In this document: one piece after another, positions 15,536 to 23,294 of the stretch | Position numbering within the stretch: the stretch's first letter is position 1 | Layout: each line of letters starts with the position of its first letter | DNA from: an uncultured Bacilli bacterium | Lineage (GTDB): Bacteria; Bacillota_I; Bacilli_A; RF39; UBA660 | Direction of reading: 5' to 3' | Assembly: GCA_944363925.1 (NCBI GenBank) | Contig: CALVVS010000008.1 | Span: 1-37,303 of the forward strand | DNA length: 37,303 nt | Notes under the pieces: model-generated | What the model was told of the DNA's origin: nothing | The model's input: the letters and a program-made list of their open reading frames with translations, nothing else | Database searches by the model: none | Made by a program: the position numbers and the translations under genes

Positions 15536-15955
15536 TCAATCCTTTCTTTTATCTAAATATGTCTGTAAAATGATATTAGCTGCAAGGGCGTCTATTTTTT
15601 GTTTTCTTTTTTTTCTAGACATATCAGCTTTTATCATATAACCACTGGCTTCTTTTGTCGACAACCTTTCATCTTGCACATCTACAGGAATTTTAAAGGT
15701 TTCTTCTAATTTTTTTTTAAATTCTAATGTTACTAAAGCCCGGGGACCTACTGAACCGTTCATGTTTTTAGGAAGACCTAAAACAATTTTTTCAATAGGT
15801 TCTTTTTCCACAATAGTTGATAGTTTACTTATGGCCTGGTCATAATTTTCATCTTCAAAGTGAACCGTTCCATAAGCGGTTGCAATTGTTTTTGTCATAT
15901 CAGAGATAGAAACACCGAGAGTACGGGTTCCTAAGTCTAGACCTAAGTATTTCAA
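15536..15955 (-). CDS. ruvX: RuvX/YqgF family nuclease (YrrK-like)
   Basis: The RNase H-fold protein begins LKYLGLDLGTRTLGVSISD and has EKIVLGLPKNMNGSVGP, VDVQDERLSTKEA and KIDALAANIILQTYL, the full YqgF signature with the catalytic acids in GLDLG, DERLST and DALAA. I prefer the TTG at 15955 (139 aa), 9 bases after GAGG; a GTG at 15964 overlaps that site. YqgF proteins are implicated in pre-16S rRNA 5'-end maturation and are also annotated as putative Holliday junction resolvases. It heads the operon running to trmR. Confidence 0.92.
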   Translation of the reverse strand: MKYLGLDLGTRTLGVSISDMTKTIATAYGTVHFEDENYDQAISKLSTIVEKEPIEKIVLGLPKNMNGSVGPRALVTLEFKKKLEETFKIPVDVQDERLSTKEASGYMIKADMSRKKRKQKIDALAANIILQTYLDKRKD

Positions 15956-15985
15956 GATAACCACCCTCTATTTATGTACATTTTA

Positions 15986-16014
15986 ATTGTACCATTTATT
16001 TTTTATTTTGTATA
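15986..16014 (-). promoter_or_regulatory. Promoter of the ruvX-mltG-trmR operon
   Basis: On the minus strand TATACA (16009-16014), 17 bases and TACAAT (15986-15991). Confidence 0.6.
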
Positions 16015-16139
16015 GATAAATTATGAAAAAAGGGATTTTGTAAATGAAATGTAAATTTACATTTTGGGGGAGGTGATTTTTTTATTTTATTATCTTATCT
16101 TACTTAAATGTTACTATTATATATTAATATAAGTTAGAT

Positions 16140-16175
16140 TCTCCAAAGACCCTCAAAATATGACAAGGTGTAAAG
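16140..16175 (+). repeat. Intergenic bipartite motif, copy 2
   Basis: TCTCCAAAGA (16140-16149), 12 bases, then GACAAGGTGTAAAG (16162-16175), matching 8329-8364 in both blocks and in spacing. Preceding bases also agree in part (AAGT then TT). It lies in the divergent region between ruvX and the first vanY gene, about 65 bases before the vanY start. Confidence 0.6.
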
Positions 16176-16241
16176 AGGAAAATTAAGATTTTCTTAATAG
16201 TATATTTTATAGAAAAATGATATAATTAAGTTGGTGATAAT

Positions 16242-17189
16242 ATGTATTATAAAAGACGTGTTAAAAAAGGACCTATTATTGCGATAGTGGTGATTATTTT
16301 AGTTATTATTTTAGTAATATGTGGCATAAACTTATATAAGTATTATACTAGTGATGAGTATTTGCTTGGCGAGGCTGGATATAGTGAAAAGGAAATTAAA
16401 GAGATTTTAAAGTTTGATGAAAAGTATATTACTTATGCTATAGAAAATAAATATGAGGATGATTTTATTCCTTTGATCAAGGAAAAATATTTCCTTTGGA
16501 AGAACTATGACAATTATATTAAGTATATTGATGATGTTTATGGGGATAAAAAGGTTGATTATTCTAAGGTTATTTCTTTAGTTAATGTTGGAGCGAATTT
16601 TGAACCTTATACGCATACTAAAAAGACAGATATGGACAAAGGAAATGCGATTTTAGTTAATAAGTATACTTCACTTCCTGAGAAGTATGCACCTTCAGAT
16701 GTGGTGGAGATGAGTAATTGGTATTCTTATCCAGGTAATAGTATTAGAAAAGAAGTATATGATGCTTTTAGGGAAATGTTTAATGCGGCTAAGGAAGAGA
16801 ATTTGACTTTGATTGTTAATTCTTCTTACAGAACTTATGAGGTTCAAAAGGAAATATATGATGATTATGAAAGTAATCGCGGCAAAGAATATGCGGACAA
16901 ATATGCGGCTCGTCCAGATTTTTCGGAACATCAAACGGGACTTTCGGTAGATATTTTTTCACCGGGTTCAAATATGAGTACGTTTGAGGGAACTGACGAG
17001 TTTAAGTGGCTTAGTGAAAACAGCTACAAATATGGTTTTATATTAAGATATCCTAAGGGTAAAGAGGATATTACAGGATACAGTTATGAAGCATGGCACT
17101 ACAGATATGTTGGCAAAGATTTAGCTAAAAAGGTTTATGATAGTGGTTTAACTTATGATGAGTATTATGCTTACTATTTAGATAATTAA
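16242..17189 (+). CDS. VanY-type D-alanyl-D-alanine carboxypeptidase (copy 1)
   Basis: The 315-aa protein has an N-terminal membrane helix (about 10-30), a helical region (about 40-110) and a C-terminal M15B zinc peptidase domain. The metal ligands are in SEHQTGLSVD (His230, Asp237) and the catalytic Glu283 and ligand His286 in EAWHYRYVG. SSYRTYEVQ and KYAARPDFSEHQ are also typical. It should trim terminal D-Ala from wall peptides outside the membrane. TATAAT at 16221-16226 is a likely -10. The second copy follows after 10 bases, so the pair is an operon from tandem duplication. Confidence 0.92.
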   Translation: MYYKRRVKKGPIIAIVVIILVIILVICGINLYKYYTSDEYLLGEAGYSEKEIKEILKFDEKYITYAIENKYEDDFIPLIKEKYFLWKNYDNYIKYIDDVYGDKKVDYSKVISLVNVGANFEPYTHTKKTDMDKGNAILVNKYTSLPEKYAPSDVVEMSNWYSYPGNSIRKEVYDAFREMFNAAKEENLTLIVNSSYRTYEVQKEIYDDYESNRGKEYADKYAARPDFSEHQTGLSVDIFSPGSNMSTFEGTDEFKWLSENSYKYGFILRYPKGKEDITGYSYEAWHYRYVGKDLAKKVYDSGLTYDEYYAYYLDN

Positions 17190-17199
17190 GGGTGAGAAT

Positions 17200-18279
17200 A
17201 TGAGAAAGAAAGTATTAATAATTATAGTAATTTTACTTTTGGCGACTACTCTATTTTCACTTTTTTTCTTTTTAAATAAGGAAGATGATAAGAGTATTAG
17301 TGATTTATTAATGGAGGAAGGATATTCTGATAATGAGGTTTCGCTTATTTTAGATAAAGTTGCTGAAGAAGATTACGAAGATGTTTTAAATCTCGGATAT
17401 GATAAGAGTTTACTTGGGATATTATCAGCTTCGGGTTATGATGAAAGTAAATTTAATAATTACATAGAATATTATGTGAAGAATAAAGATGCGAATATTA
17501 ACGATATTATTACGATTATAAATTCGAGATATGATTTGGATAATTATCCGGCGAGTGCTTTACTAGCTGATTTAGTTAAGGAAAAATATTATATCAATGA
17601 CAATGTGGCCCGTTATTTAGATTATGGAAATAGTCATGATATAGGTGCGAAAAAAATAATTAGTTTGGTTAATTCGAAAGCTGATTTAGGTTTTTATAGT
17701 GAAAGTTATGATAGTGTTTTGGATGATAATAATTTAATTTTAGTAAACAAGTTTTATCATTTAAAAGAAGATTATATGCCTTCTGATTTAGTTAGTTTAG
17801 GTGGTCAATACAATCGAGGGGCAAACAGTAGGATGCGAAAGGATGCGGCAGAGGCTTTTATGAAAATGGTTGATGCGGCGAAATTAGATAATATTATTCT
17901 TTATAATATGTCGGCTTTTAGAAGTTATGATTATCAAGATAATTTATATAATAGATATATTAAGAGGGATGGCAAAGAAGCGGCTGATAAGTATTCAGCA
18001 AGACCGGGATATTCTGAACATCAAACGGGACTTTGCTCTGATTTGAACGTGATTGATGACTCTTTTGATGGAACTGATGAGGCAAACTGGCTTCGTGACA
18101 ATGCTTATAAGTACGGGTTTATATTACGTTTTCCAAAAGGCAAAGAGGATATTACAGGTTATAAATATGAAGCTTGGCATTATAGATATGTTGGAATTGA
18201 GGCAGCTAAGATTATTTATGAAGACGATATTACTTTAGAAGAGTATTATGCTTATTATATAGAAAAAATCTCAGATTAG
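17200..18279 (+). CDS. VanY-type D-alanyl-D-alanine carboxypeptidase (copy 2)
   Basis: The 359-aa paralogue of the preceding gene has the same ligands: SEHQTGLCSD (His274, Asp281) and EAWHYRYVG (Glu324, His327). The segment GFILRFPKGKEDITGYKYEA is almost unchanged between copies. The N-terminal helical region is longer (about 35-170) and contains repeated short units of the type GYSDNEVSLIL / GYDKSLLGIL / GYDESKFNNYI, so the copies differ mainly in their probable spacer or wall-binding part. GGGTGAG precedes the ATG. It ends in a bidirectional terminator. Confidence 0.92.
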   Translation: MRKKVLIIIVILLLATTLFSLFFFLNKEDDKSISDLLMEEGYSDNEVSLILDKVAEEDYEDVLNLGYDKSLLGILSASGYDESKFNNYIEYYVKNKDANINDIITIINSRYDLDNYPASALLADLVKEKYYINDNVARYLDYGNSHDIGAKKIISLVNSKADLGFYSESYDSVLDDNNLILVNKFYHLKEDYMPSDLVSLGGQYNRGANSRMRKDAAEAFMKMVDAAKLDNIILYNMSAFRSYDYQDNLYNRYIKRDGKEAADKYSARPGYSEHQTGLCSDLNVIDDSFDGTDEANWLRDNAYKYGFILRFPKGKEDITGYKYEAWHYRYVGIEAAKIIYEDDITLEEYYAYYIEKISD

Positions 18280-18293
18280 GTTCTGAGATTTTT
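18264..18293. terminator. Bidirectional terminator between vanY copy 2 and the surface-protein gene
   Basis: A perfect 12-bp stem, AAAAATCTCAGA (18264-18275) with TCTGAGATTTTT (18282-18293), encloses a 6-base loop that contains the vanY stop codon. Confidence 0.9.
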
Positions 18294-18831
18294 AGTATAT
18301 TCTATTAATGGCTCTTCCATCAAAAGTCATACTATATATTCCATCATTGGTTGAAAAATATATATAACTATCAATTGAAGTTAATGCATTGGCAGCATAA
18401 GAAGTTATTTTCTTAACGCCTCCATTTCCATTTTGTGCTATTCTATATATTCCATCATTGGTTGAAAAATATATATAACTACCGGTTGAAGTTAATGCAT
18501 TGGCAGCATAAGAAGTTATTTTCTTAACGCCTCCATTTCCATTTTGTGCTATTCTATATATTCCATCATTGGTTGAAAAATACACATAGCCGGCTATTGT
18601 TAACGCTTTAAAATTATTACTCCCCGATGCTGCACTTTTACAGGTATTATATAGTTCATCAATAGCTCCTTGTACATCAGTTGAGTTAAGTTTACTAGAT
18701 GTATTGTTATAAGTTACTTGATTACTTGGAAAGTATGTTACGGCATACACACAAGTGGTGCCACCAATAAAGACGCCTAATATTAATAAAAGTATTTTGT
18801 TTTGAAAAAATTTTTTTATTTTATTTTTCAT
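18292..18831 (-). CDS. TYFPSN-family surface protein with propeller-like repeats
   Basis: The 179-aa product has a basic start, a hydrophobic helix (about 13-30) ending CVYA, then VTYFPSNQVTYNNTSSKLNS and VQGAIDELYNTC (to about residue 64). The rest is a tandem array of 37-residue units: YIYFSTNDGIYRIAQNGNGG, then VKKITSYAANALTS, with two near-identical units and partial ones at either end. The YIYFS...GIYRI...G pattern resembles DUF5050/propeller repeats that display hydrophobic strands. Three units are too few for a closed propeller, so oligomerisation or length variation is likely. GGGAG precedes the ATG. It faces the XRE gene at 18951. Function is unknown; secretion or surface anchoring is inferred from the signal. 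Confidence 0.82.
   Translation of the reverse strand: MKNKIKKFFQNKILLLILGVFIGGTTCVYAVTYFPSNQVTYNNTSSKLNSTDVQGAIDELYNTCKSAASGSNNFKALTIAGYVYFSTNDGIYRIAQNGNGGVKKITSYAANALTSTGSYIYFSTNDGIYRIAQNGNGGVKKITSYAANALTSIDSYIYFSTNDGIYSMTFDGRAINRIY
18332..18588 (-). repeat. Tandem 111-bp coding repeat
   Basis: The 11-mer CTATATATTCC recurs at 18332, 18443 and 18554, exactly 111 bases apart. The first two units differ at only a few positions (ATCAATTG against ACCGGTTG). The third copy diverges after about 35 bases. The unit length equals 37 codons, so gain or loss keeps the frame. Confidence 0.9.
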
Positions 18832-18857
18832 GGTTATTCTCCCTATTTTCTAATAAG

Positions 18858-18886
18858 AGGATATCATATATTTTTTATTTTGTCAA
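18858..18886 (-). promoter_or_regulatory. Promoter of the 18292-18831 surface-protein gene
   Basis: On the minus strand TTGACA (18881-18886), 17 bases and TATCCT (18858-18863). The layout matches the promoter at 191-219. Confidence 0.7.
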
Positions 18887-18893
18887 TTTCAAG

Positions 18894-18906
18894 TATCATT
18901 ATGATA
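18894..18906. promoter_or_regulatory. Operator-like palindrome between surface-protein and XRE genes
   Basis: TATCATTATGATA is a perfect 13-base palindrome, 7 bases upstream of the leftward -35. TATCATATA (18862-18870) and its inverse TATATGATA (18948-18956) lie at the two edges of the region, and another TATCAT half-site is at 18913-18918. This is a likely binding site of the XRE protein. Confidence 0.6.
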
Positions 18907-18926
18907 ATGCAATATCATTTTGTGAA

Positions 18927-18935
18927 TGCTACTAT
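18927..18935 (+). promoter_or_regulatory. Extended -10 of the XRE gene at 18951
   Basis: TGCTACTAT is an extended -10 about 15 bases before the ATG. No strong -35 is seen, and TATCAT half-sites overlap where it would lie. Confidence 0.45.
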
Positions 18936-18950
18936 TTTATTGGTGATTAT

Positions 18951-19229
18951 ATGATAGCAAATAAAATTAAAATATTAAGGGAAAATAAAGGGTTATCACA
19001 AAAAGCTTTAGCTGATAATCTTGGCATTACAAGGTCTAGTGTTAATGCTTGGGAACAAGGCATTTCGGTTCCATCGACCCAATATATTGTGGAACTAGCT
19101 AATTTATTTGAGGTGTCAACAGATTATTTGTTAAATTTTAAAAATGATAAGGCTATCAATATAGATGGTTTAAATGAAAAAGAAATTAAGATTATTTTAG
19201 AATTAATAGAATATTTTAAACAAAAATAA
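18951..19229 (+). CDS. XRE-family HTH regulator
   Basis: The 92-aa product has a textbook Cro/C1 HTH at residues 4-60: KIKILRENKGLSQKALADNL, then GITRSSVNAWEQGISVPSTQ and YIVELANLFEVSTDYLL. A short acidic tail (NEKEIKIILELIEYFKQK) may dimerise. GGTGAT lies ahead of the ATG. It is divergent from the surface-protein gene at 18292-18831, whose control region holds a perfect palindrome, so it probably represses that gene and itself. A terminator follows immediately. Confidence 0.92.
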   Translation: MIANKIKILRENKGLSQKALADNLGITRSSVNAWEQGISVPSTQYIVELANLFEVSTDYLLNFKNDKAINIDGLNEKEIKIILELIEYFKQK

Positions 19230-19252
19230 AACTCCGTTACTTTGGAGTTTTT
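19228..19252 (+). terminator. Terminator of the XRE gene
   Basis: AAACTCC (19229-19235) pairs with GGAGTTT (19244-19250) and leads into TTTTT. Confidence 0.8.
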
Positions 19253-19399
19253 GTCGTTTATAGATTGTAGATATGGTTAAGTTTATGCTTATGGTTGTTT
19301 AAAACTTATGTTTCTTATACCATCTATCTAGTATAGGAAATTTTAAACGTTCCTACTTTTTTAAATAATTTTACACTACTATTTTCTTTTTGACAATTA

Positions 19400-19498
19400 T
19401 TATTTTTTATTACTAGTAATTACCATAGATTTTAATTTAAGATATTTGACATCTTCTTTTATTTCGTTAAATATTTCATTGATTTTATCTATATCCAT
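19400..19498 (-). CDS. Possible 32-aa peptide, unknown
   Basis: In the 19253-19640 gap one short minus-strand ORF has GGTGAACAAT ahead of its ATG. The product starts MDIDKINEIFNEIKEDVKYL, an amphipathic helix with heptad-like spacing, and ends in a basic tail. I recognise no family and see no conservation evidence. The rest of the gap holds AT-rich sequence with no gene, plus the recU promoter at its right end. Confidence 0.35.
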   Translation of the reverse strand: MDIDKINEIFNEIKEDVKYLKLKSMVITSNKK

Positions 19499-19596
19499 AT
19501 TGTTCACCGGCTTTATGATATCATTTTAATTTTATGGTTTCTATGGTTTCGACAATAGTAGCTATATTTAGAACTTTTTATTCTTTTGTCAAGAAG

Positions 19597-19625
19597 TTGG
19601 CAAATTTTTGTAAATATAGTATAAT
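19597..19625 (+). promoter_or_regulatory. Promoter of recU-ponA
   Basis: TTGGCA (19597-19602), 17 bases and TATAAT (19620-19625), about 15 bases before the recU start codon. Confidence 0.85.
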
Positions 19626-19640
19626 TATAGTGGTGTTATT

Positions 19641-20216
19641 ATGACAAAAATTATAGGGGCAAGAACTAGTTTTAAAAATGTAAATACATACGCTAACAGG
19701 GGGATGACGTTAGAGGCTGATTTAAAGGCTAGTAATGATTATTATCTTGTTAACGATAAAGCTATAATATATAAAAAGCCGACGCCAATTACGATATCGA
19801 AGGTTAATTATCCATCGAGGTCTGAGGCGGTTATTAAGGAAGGCTATTTTAAAACCCCATCAACGACTGATTATAATGGAATATATAAAGGAAAGTATAT
19901 TGATTTTGAAGCTAAGGAAACAAAGTTAAAGACATCTTTTCCTTTGTATAATATTCATCCACACCAAATTGAACATTTGGCTCACATATATAGGCATGGT
20001 GGTATTGGTTTTTTAATTGTAAGATTTACGGTTATTAATAAGACTTTTTTATTACCTATAGAGACTTTACTTAATTTTTTGAAGGAGACATCACGTAAAT
20101 CAATTCCACTTTCATATTTTGAAAAAAATGGATATATAATTAAAGATAAATATAATCCAAGAGTTGATTACTTATCTATCTTGGACGAGTTATATTTTAA
20201 CGGAGGTAATATATGA
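19641..20216 (+). CDS. recU: Holliday junction resolvase RecU
   Basis: The 191-aa nuclease resolves four-way junctions in Gram-positive bacteria. Seen are ANRGMTLEADLKASNDYYL near the start, then AIIYKKPTPITISKVNYPSR, the catalytic region STTDYNGIYKGKYIDFEAKE and HPHQIEHLAHIYRHGGIGF. The Asp/Glu/Lys metal-binding residues lie in TTDYNG and DFEAKET. Its stop overlaps the ponA start by 4 bases, the recU-ponA arrangement known from B. subtilis. Confidence 0.96.
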   Translation: MTKIIGARTSFKNVNTYANRGMTLEADLKASNDYYLVNDKAIIYKKPTPITISKVNYPSRSEAVIKEGYFKTPSTTDYNGIYKGKYIDFEAKETKLKTSFPLYNIHPHQIEHLAHIYRHGGIGFLIVRFTVINKTFLLPIETLLNFLKETSRKSIPLSYFEKNGYIIKDKYNPRVDYLSILDELYFNGGNI

Positions 20217-23200
20217 AAGATTTAGTGGCTTTTTTTAAGAAAGACAAGTTTAATTTATTAGTCCTTATTTTATCGATTGTGATTTTTATTATTGGAATTT
20301 TTGTGGTTGGTTTTTTAATTTCCTTTCTCGTGTTTATTGTTATTAACTTATTTTGGGTTATTCCGTTTTTTAAATGGAAAAAGAAGTTAGATGATCGTAA
20401 AAAGGTACGGAAGAAAAATAAAGAGGAAATTTTAGAAGAAGAGGCCGATAAGATTAGTGTGGCCTTAGAGGAAAGAAGTGAAAAGATGGCTAAAAAAGGA
20501 CAAGGTAAAGTTAAGAAAAAAGGAAAGACGAAGTTAAGCAAGAAAATATTACTTGGATTTTTGATTTTCTTCTTGATATGTATTATTTTGGGTATTGTTT
20601 TCTTTATATATATTGCAGTAACAGCTGGAAAGTTCGATCCTGACAAACTTTATTCTAAGGAAGCTAGTACTTTACTTGATAGAGATGGTGAGGTATTTGC
20701 GAAATTAGGAACGCAGATGAGACAAAAGATTGAGTATGAAGATATGAGTGAAGAGTTAGTTAATGCGATTGTGGCTACTGAAGATTCTCGTTTCTTTGAA
20801 CATAATGGTTTTGATTTACCTCGTTTTATGAAAGCTTCTTTTGGACAGCTTTTAGGTCAAAATGCAGGTGGAGCGTCTACTTTGACGATGCAGGTTTCTA
20901 AGAACCAGTATACTTCGGCGGTTTCTAGTGGTTTGCCGGGAATTAAGCGTAAGTTTACTGATATATATATTTCTATGTTCCAAATTGAGCCTAATTATTC
21001 GAAAGAGGAAATTTTAGAGTTTTATGCGAATTCATATTATTTAGGTAGTGGAGCATATGGTGTTGAACAAGCGGCGGAAACTTATTTTAACAAGGAAGCT
21101 AAAGATTTGAATATATCTGAAGCGGCTATGATTGCGGGATTATTCCAATCACCGGTTTCTTATGATCCAAATATTAATCCAGAGAAAACGGAGTCTAGGC
21201 GTTTAGTGGTTTTAAGTTTGATGAAGAGACACGGATATATTACTGATGAGGAATATAAGATTGCTAAAAAGATGACGGTTGATAAGATTGTTATTAAAGG
21301 CCGAAGTGCTCACCAAAGTAATGCGAAGTATCAATCATTTATTGACAGGGTGGCCGCAGAGGTTGCTGAAAAAACTGAATATGACCCTTATTCTTATTCG
21401 ATGAAAATATATACAACAATGGATAGAGAACAACAGGATAAGATTTCAGCGATTATGGATGGCTCTAGTTACAAATGGGAAAACGATAAAGTCCAAGCTG
21501 GTATAATTGCAATGGAAACTAAAACTGGTGAGATTGTGGCGATTGGTGGAGGACGTAATAAAACTGATGCTAAGTCTTTCAACAATGCAACGGATACGTA
21601 TAGACAAATAGGTTCTACGGCTAAGCCTTTATATGATTATGGACCAGCAATTGAATACTTGAACTGGAATACTGATCATCCAATTATCGACGATAAAACA
21701 ACTTATAGTGATGGTACAGAGATTAATAACTGGGATGGTAGATATAAGGGTATTATTACGATTAGACAAGCTTTAGTGGAATCACGTAATATTCCAGCTT
21801 TGAAAACATTTAAAAGCGTGCCTAATTCAAATATTAAAGAATTTGTAACTAATTTAGGATTATCTCCGGAGATTGCTAGCAATGGTATGCTTCATGAGGC
21901 GCACTCTATTGGTGGTTATGGCAATCCAAAAGATAAGACTGGTGAGTCGCCAATGACGGTAGCAGCGGCTTATGCGGCATTTGGTAATGATGGTGTATAT
22001 AATGAACCACATACATTTACGAAAGTCGTATTTGATGAAAGTGGTGAAACTTTTGAAAATGATTATAAGCAAACTAAGGTTATGAGTCCGGAAACGGCTT
22101 ATATGGTTACGGATATGCTTGTTGATACTGGTCAAAATGCTTTAGGTAAATATAATAATATTAATGGAGCTGAGTTTGCGGCTAAGACTGGTACGACTAA
22201 CTTTGATGAGAAAACGATGGAAGCAGCTCATTTACCAAGTAATGCAGTTAATGACTTATGGGTAGCTGGATATAATTCTGAGTATTCTATTGCTGTTTGG
22301 TACGGATACGAGAACAGAAATGATGGATATAACAGGTTTGGTTCAAGTCAAAATTCGAGATTATTCCAAACGGTAGCAAAGAATTTCTTTAGCAAGGATG
22401 CGAAGTTTGAAAAACCTGATGGAGTTGTTGAAGTTACGGTTGAAAGAAATACTGGTTATTCAATGCTTCCTAGTGAAAATACACCTAGTGATATGAAAAC
22501 TACAGAACTATTTAAAGAAGATAGTAAACCGACTGAGGTATCTGCTAGATTTAATACTTTATCTAATGTGACTGATTTAAAAGCAACAGTTAATGGCAAT
22601 AAGGCTACTTTGAGTTGGAAAGGAATTGCAACACCAGATGCTTTAAATAGAGATTACTGGAGTCCGTTAGTGGCGAAAGCGTTTGCTCTTTCTAAGGATC
22701 AAAGCACTTATTTATCTTATATTATGTCTTATAATAGTGGTAGACTTGGAAATGTTGTTTATAATGTTTATAGTAAAGATTCTAGCGGTTTAAAATTACT
22801 TACAACGGTAAGTGGAACATCGGCTACAGTTAAGCTTCCTAATACTTCATCACCTACTTTAGTGGTTAAAGCTAGTTATTCTAATTTTAATGGTGCTGAG
22901 AGTTCTGGAGTGGAAACTAAGGTTGATTACAAAGGAATTGATGTTAATAGTGTAGATATTGAAATAACTGGTGGTGATGAAGTTACACATCATATTGGTT
23001 CTACCTATATAGAGCCAGAAAATCCAGTAAAAATTACACTTGATGGTGAAGATATTACTGATGATTTTGATATTAAAATTGCATCTGTGGTTGATGTAAC
23101 TAATGGTAAAAATAAAGATATAACTAATAACTATGATACTGTTATTAATTCGACATGTGGAACTTACAAGTTTACTTATCAAATTACTTATCAAGGAATT

Positions 23201-23242
23201 ATGGTGGATACTGTAACTAAAACTGTCGTGGTTGAGGAATAG
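20213..23242 (+). CDS. ponA: Class A penicillin-binding protein 1 (PBP1A/1B type)
   Basis: The 1009-aa bifunctional wall synthase polymerises glycan and cross-links peptides. The order is: an N-terminal hydrophobic hairpin (about 14-53), a Lys/Glu linker, and the usual signal-anchor helix (about 108-133). The GT51 domain follows, with catalytic Glu190 in ATEDSRFFEHNGFD and GGASTLTMQVSKNQ. The transpeptidase has STAK (Ser468, Lys471), SRN (524-526) and KTGTT (658-662). Past about 790 come an FN3-like domain (VTDLKATVNGNKATLSW) and a final Ig-like domain ending TVVVEE. The extra N-terminal hairpin is unusual; most PBP1 proteins have one helix. It is cotranscribed with recU and ends in a strong terminator. 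Confidence 0.96.
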   Translation: MKDLVAFFKKDKFNLLVLILSIVIFIIGIFVVGFLISFLVFIVINLFWVIPFFKWKKKLDDRKKVRKKNKEEILEEEADKISVALEERSEKMAKKGQGKVKKKGKTKLSKKILLGFLIFFLICIILGIVFFIYIAVTAGKFDPDKLYSKEASTLLDRDGEVFAKLGTQMRQKIEYEDMSEELVNAIVATEDSRFFEHNGFDLPRFMKASFGQLLGQNAGGASTLTMQVSKNQYTSAVSSGLPGIKRKFTDIYISMFQIEPNYSKEEILEFYANSYYLGSGAYGVEQAAETYFNKEAKDLNISEAAMIAGLFQSPVSYDPNINPEKTESRRLVVLSLMKRHGYITDEEYKIAKKMTVDKIVIKGRSAHQSNAKYQSFIDRVAAEVAEKTEYDPYSYSMKIYTTMDREQQDKISAIMDGSSYKWENDKVQAGIIAMETKTGEIVAIGGGRNKTDAKSFNNATDTYRQIGSTAKPLYDYGPAIEYLNWNTDHPIIDDKTTYSDGTEINNWDGRYKGIITIRQALVESRNIPALKTFKSVPNSNIKEFVTNLGLSPEIASNGMLHEAHSIGGYGNPKDKTGESPMTVAAAYAAFGNDGVYNEPHTFTKVVFDESGETFENDYKQTKVMSPETAYMVTDMLVDTGQNALGKYNNINGAEFAAKTGTTNFDEKTMEAAHLPSNAVNDLWVAGYNSEYSIAVWYGYENRNDGYNRFGSSQNSRLFQTVAKNFFSKDAKFEKPDGVVEVTVERNTGYSMLPSENTPSDMKTTELFKEDSKPTEVSARFNTLSNVTDLKATVNGNKATLSWKGIATPDALNRDYWSPLVAKAFALSKDQSTYLSYIMSYNSGRLGNVVYNVYSKDSSGLKLLTTVSGTSATVKLPNTSSPTLVVKASYSNFNGAESSGVETKVDYKGIDVNSVDIEITGGDEVTHHIGSTYIEPENPVKITLDGEDITDDFDIKIASVVDVTNGKNKDITNNYDTVINSTCGTYKFTYQITYQGIMVDTVTKTVVVEE

Positions 23243-23262
23243 GTTTGGTCTATTCCTTTTTT
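23235..23262 (+). terminator. Terminator of recU-ponA
   Basis: AGGAATAG (23235-23242) pairs with CTATTCCT (23250-23257), followed by TTTTT. Confidence 0.9.
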
Positions 23263-23269
23263 GGTATTT

Positions 23270-23294
23270 TAAAAATGGCTTTTAGGCCATTTTA
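23270..23294 (-). terminator. Terminator of dnaD-nth
   Basis: AAAATGGC (23272-23279) pairs with GCCATTTT (23286-23293) around TTTTAG. It overlaps the nth stop codon. Confidence 0.8.

Noticed and set aside
16242-18279. Vancomycin-resistance operon
   Set aside because: Only VanY-type carboxypeptidases are present; no vanH, vanA/B ligase, vanX, or vanR/S two-component genes are in the window.
18332-18588. CRISPR-like array
   Set aside because: The 111-bp units are contiguous, coding and without unique spacers, and there are no cas genes.
22859-23194. 111-aa antisense ORF within ponA
   Set aside because: It is the opposite strand of the well-conserved PBP1 gene, with an Ile/Asn-rich composition and no ribosome site. 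The other antisense ORFs over rny, nrdD, der and the 35781 gene are rejected for the same reason.
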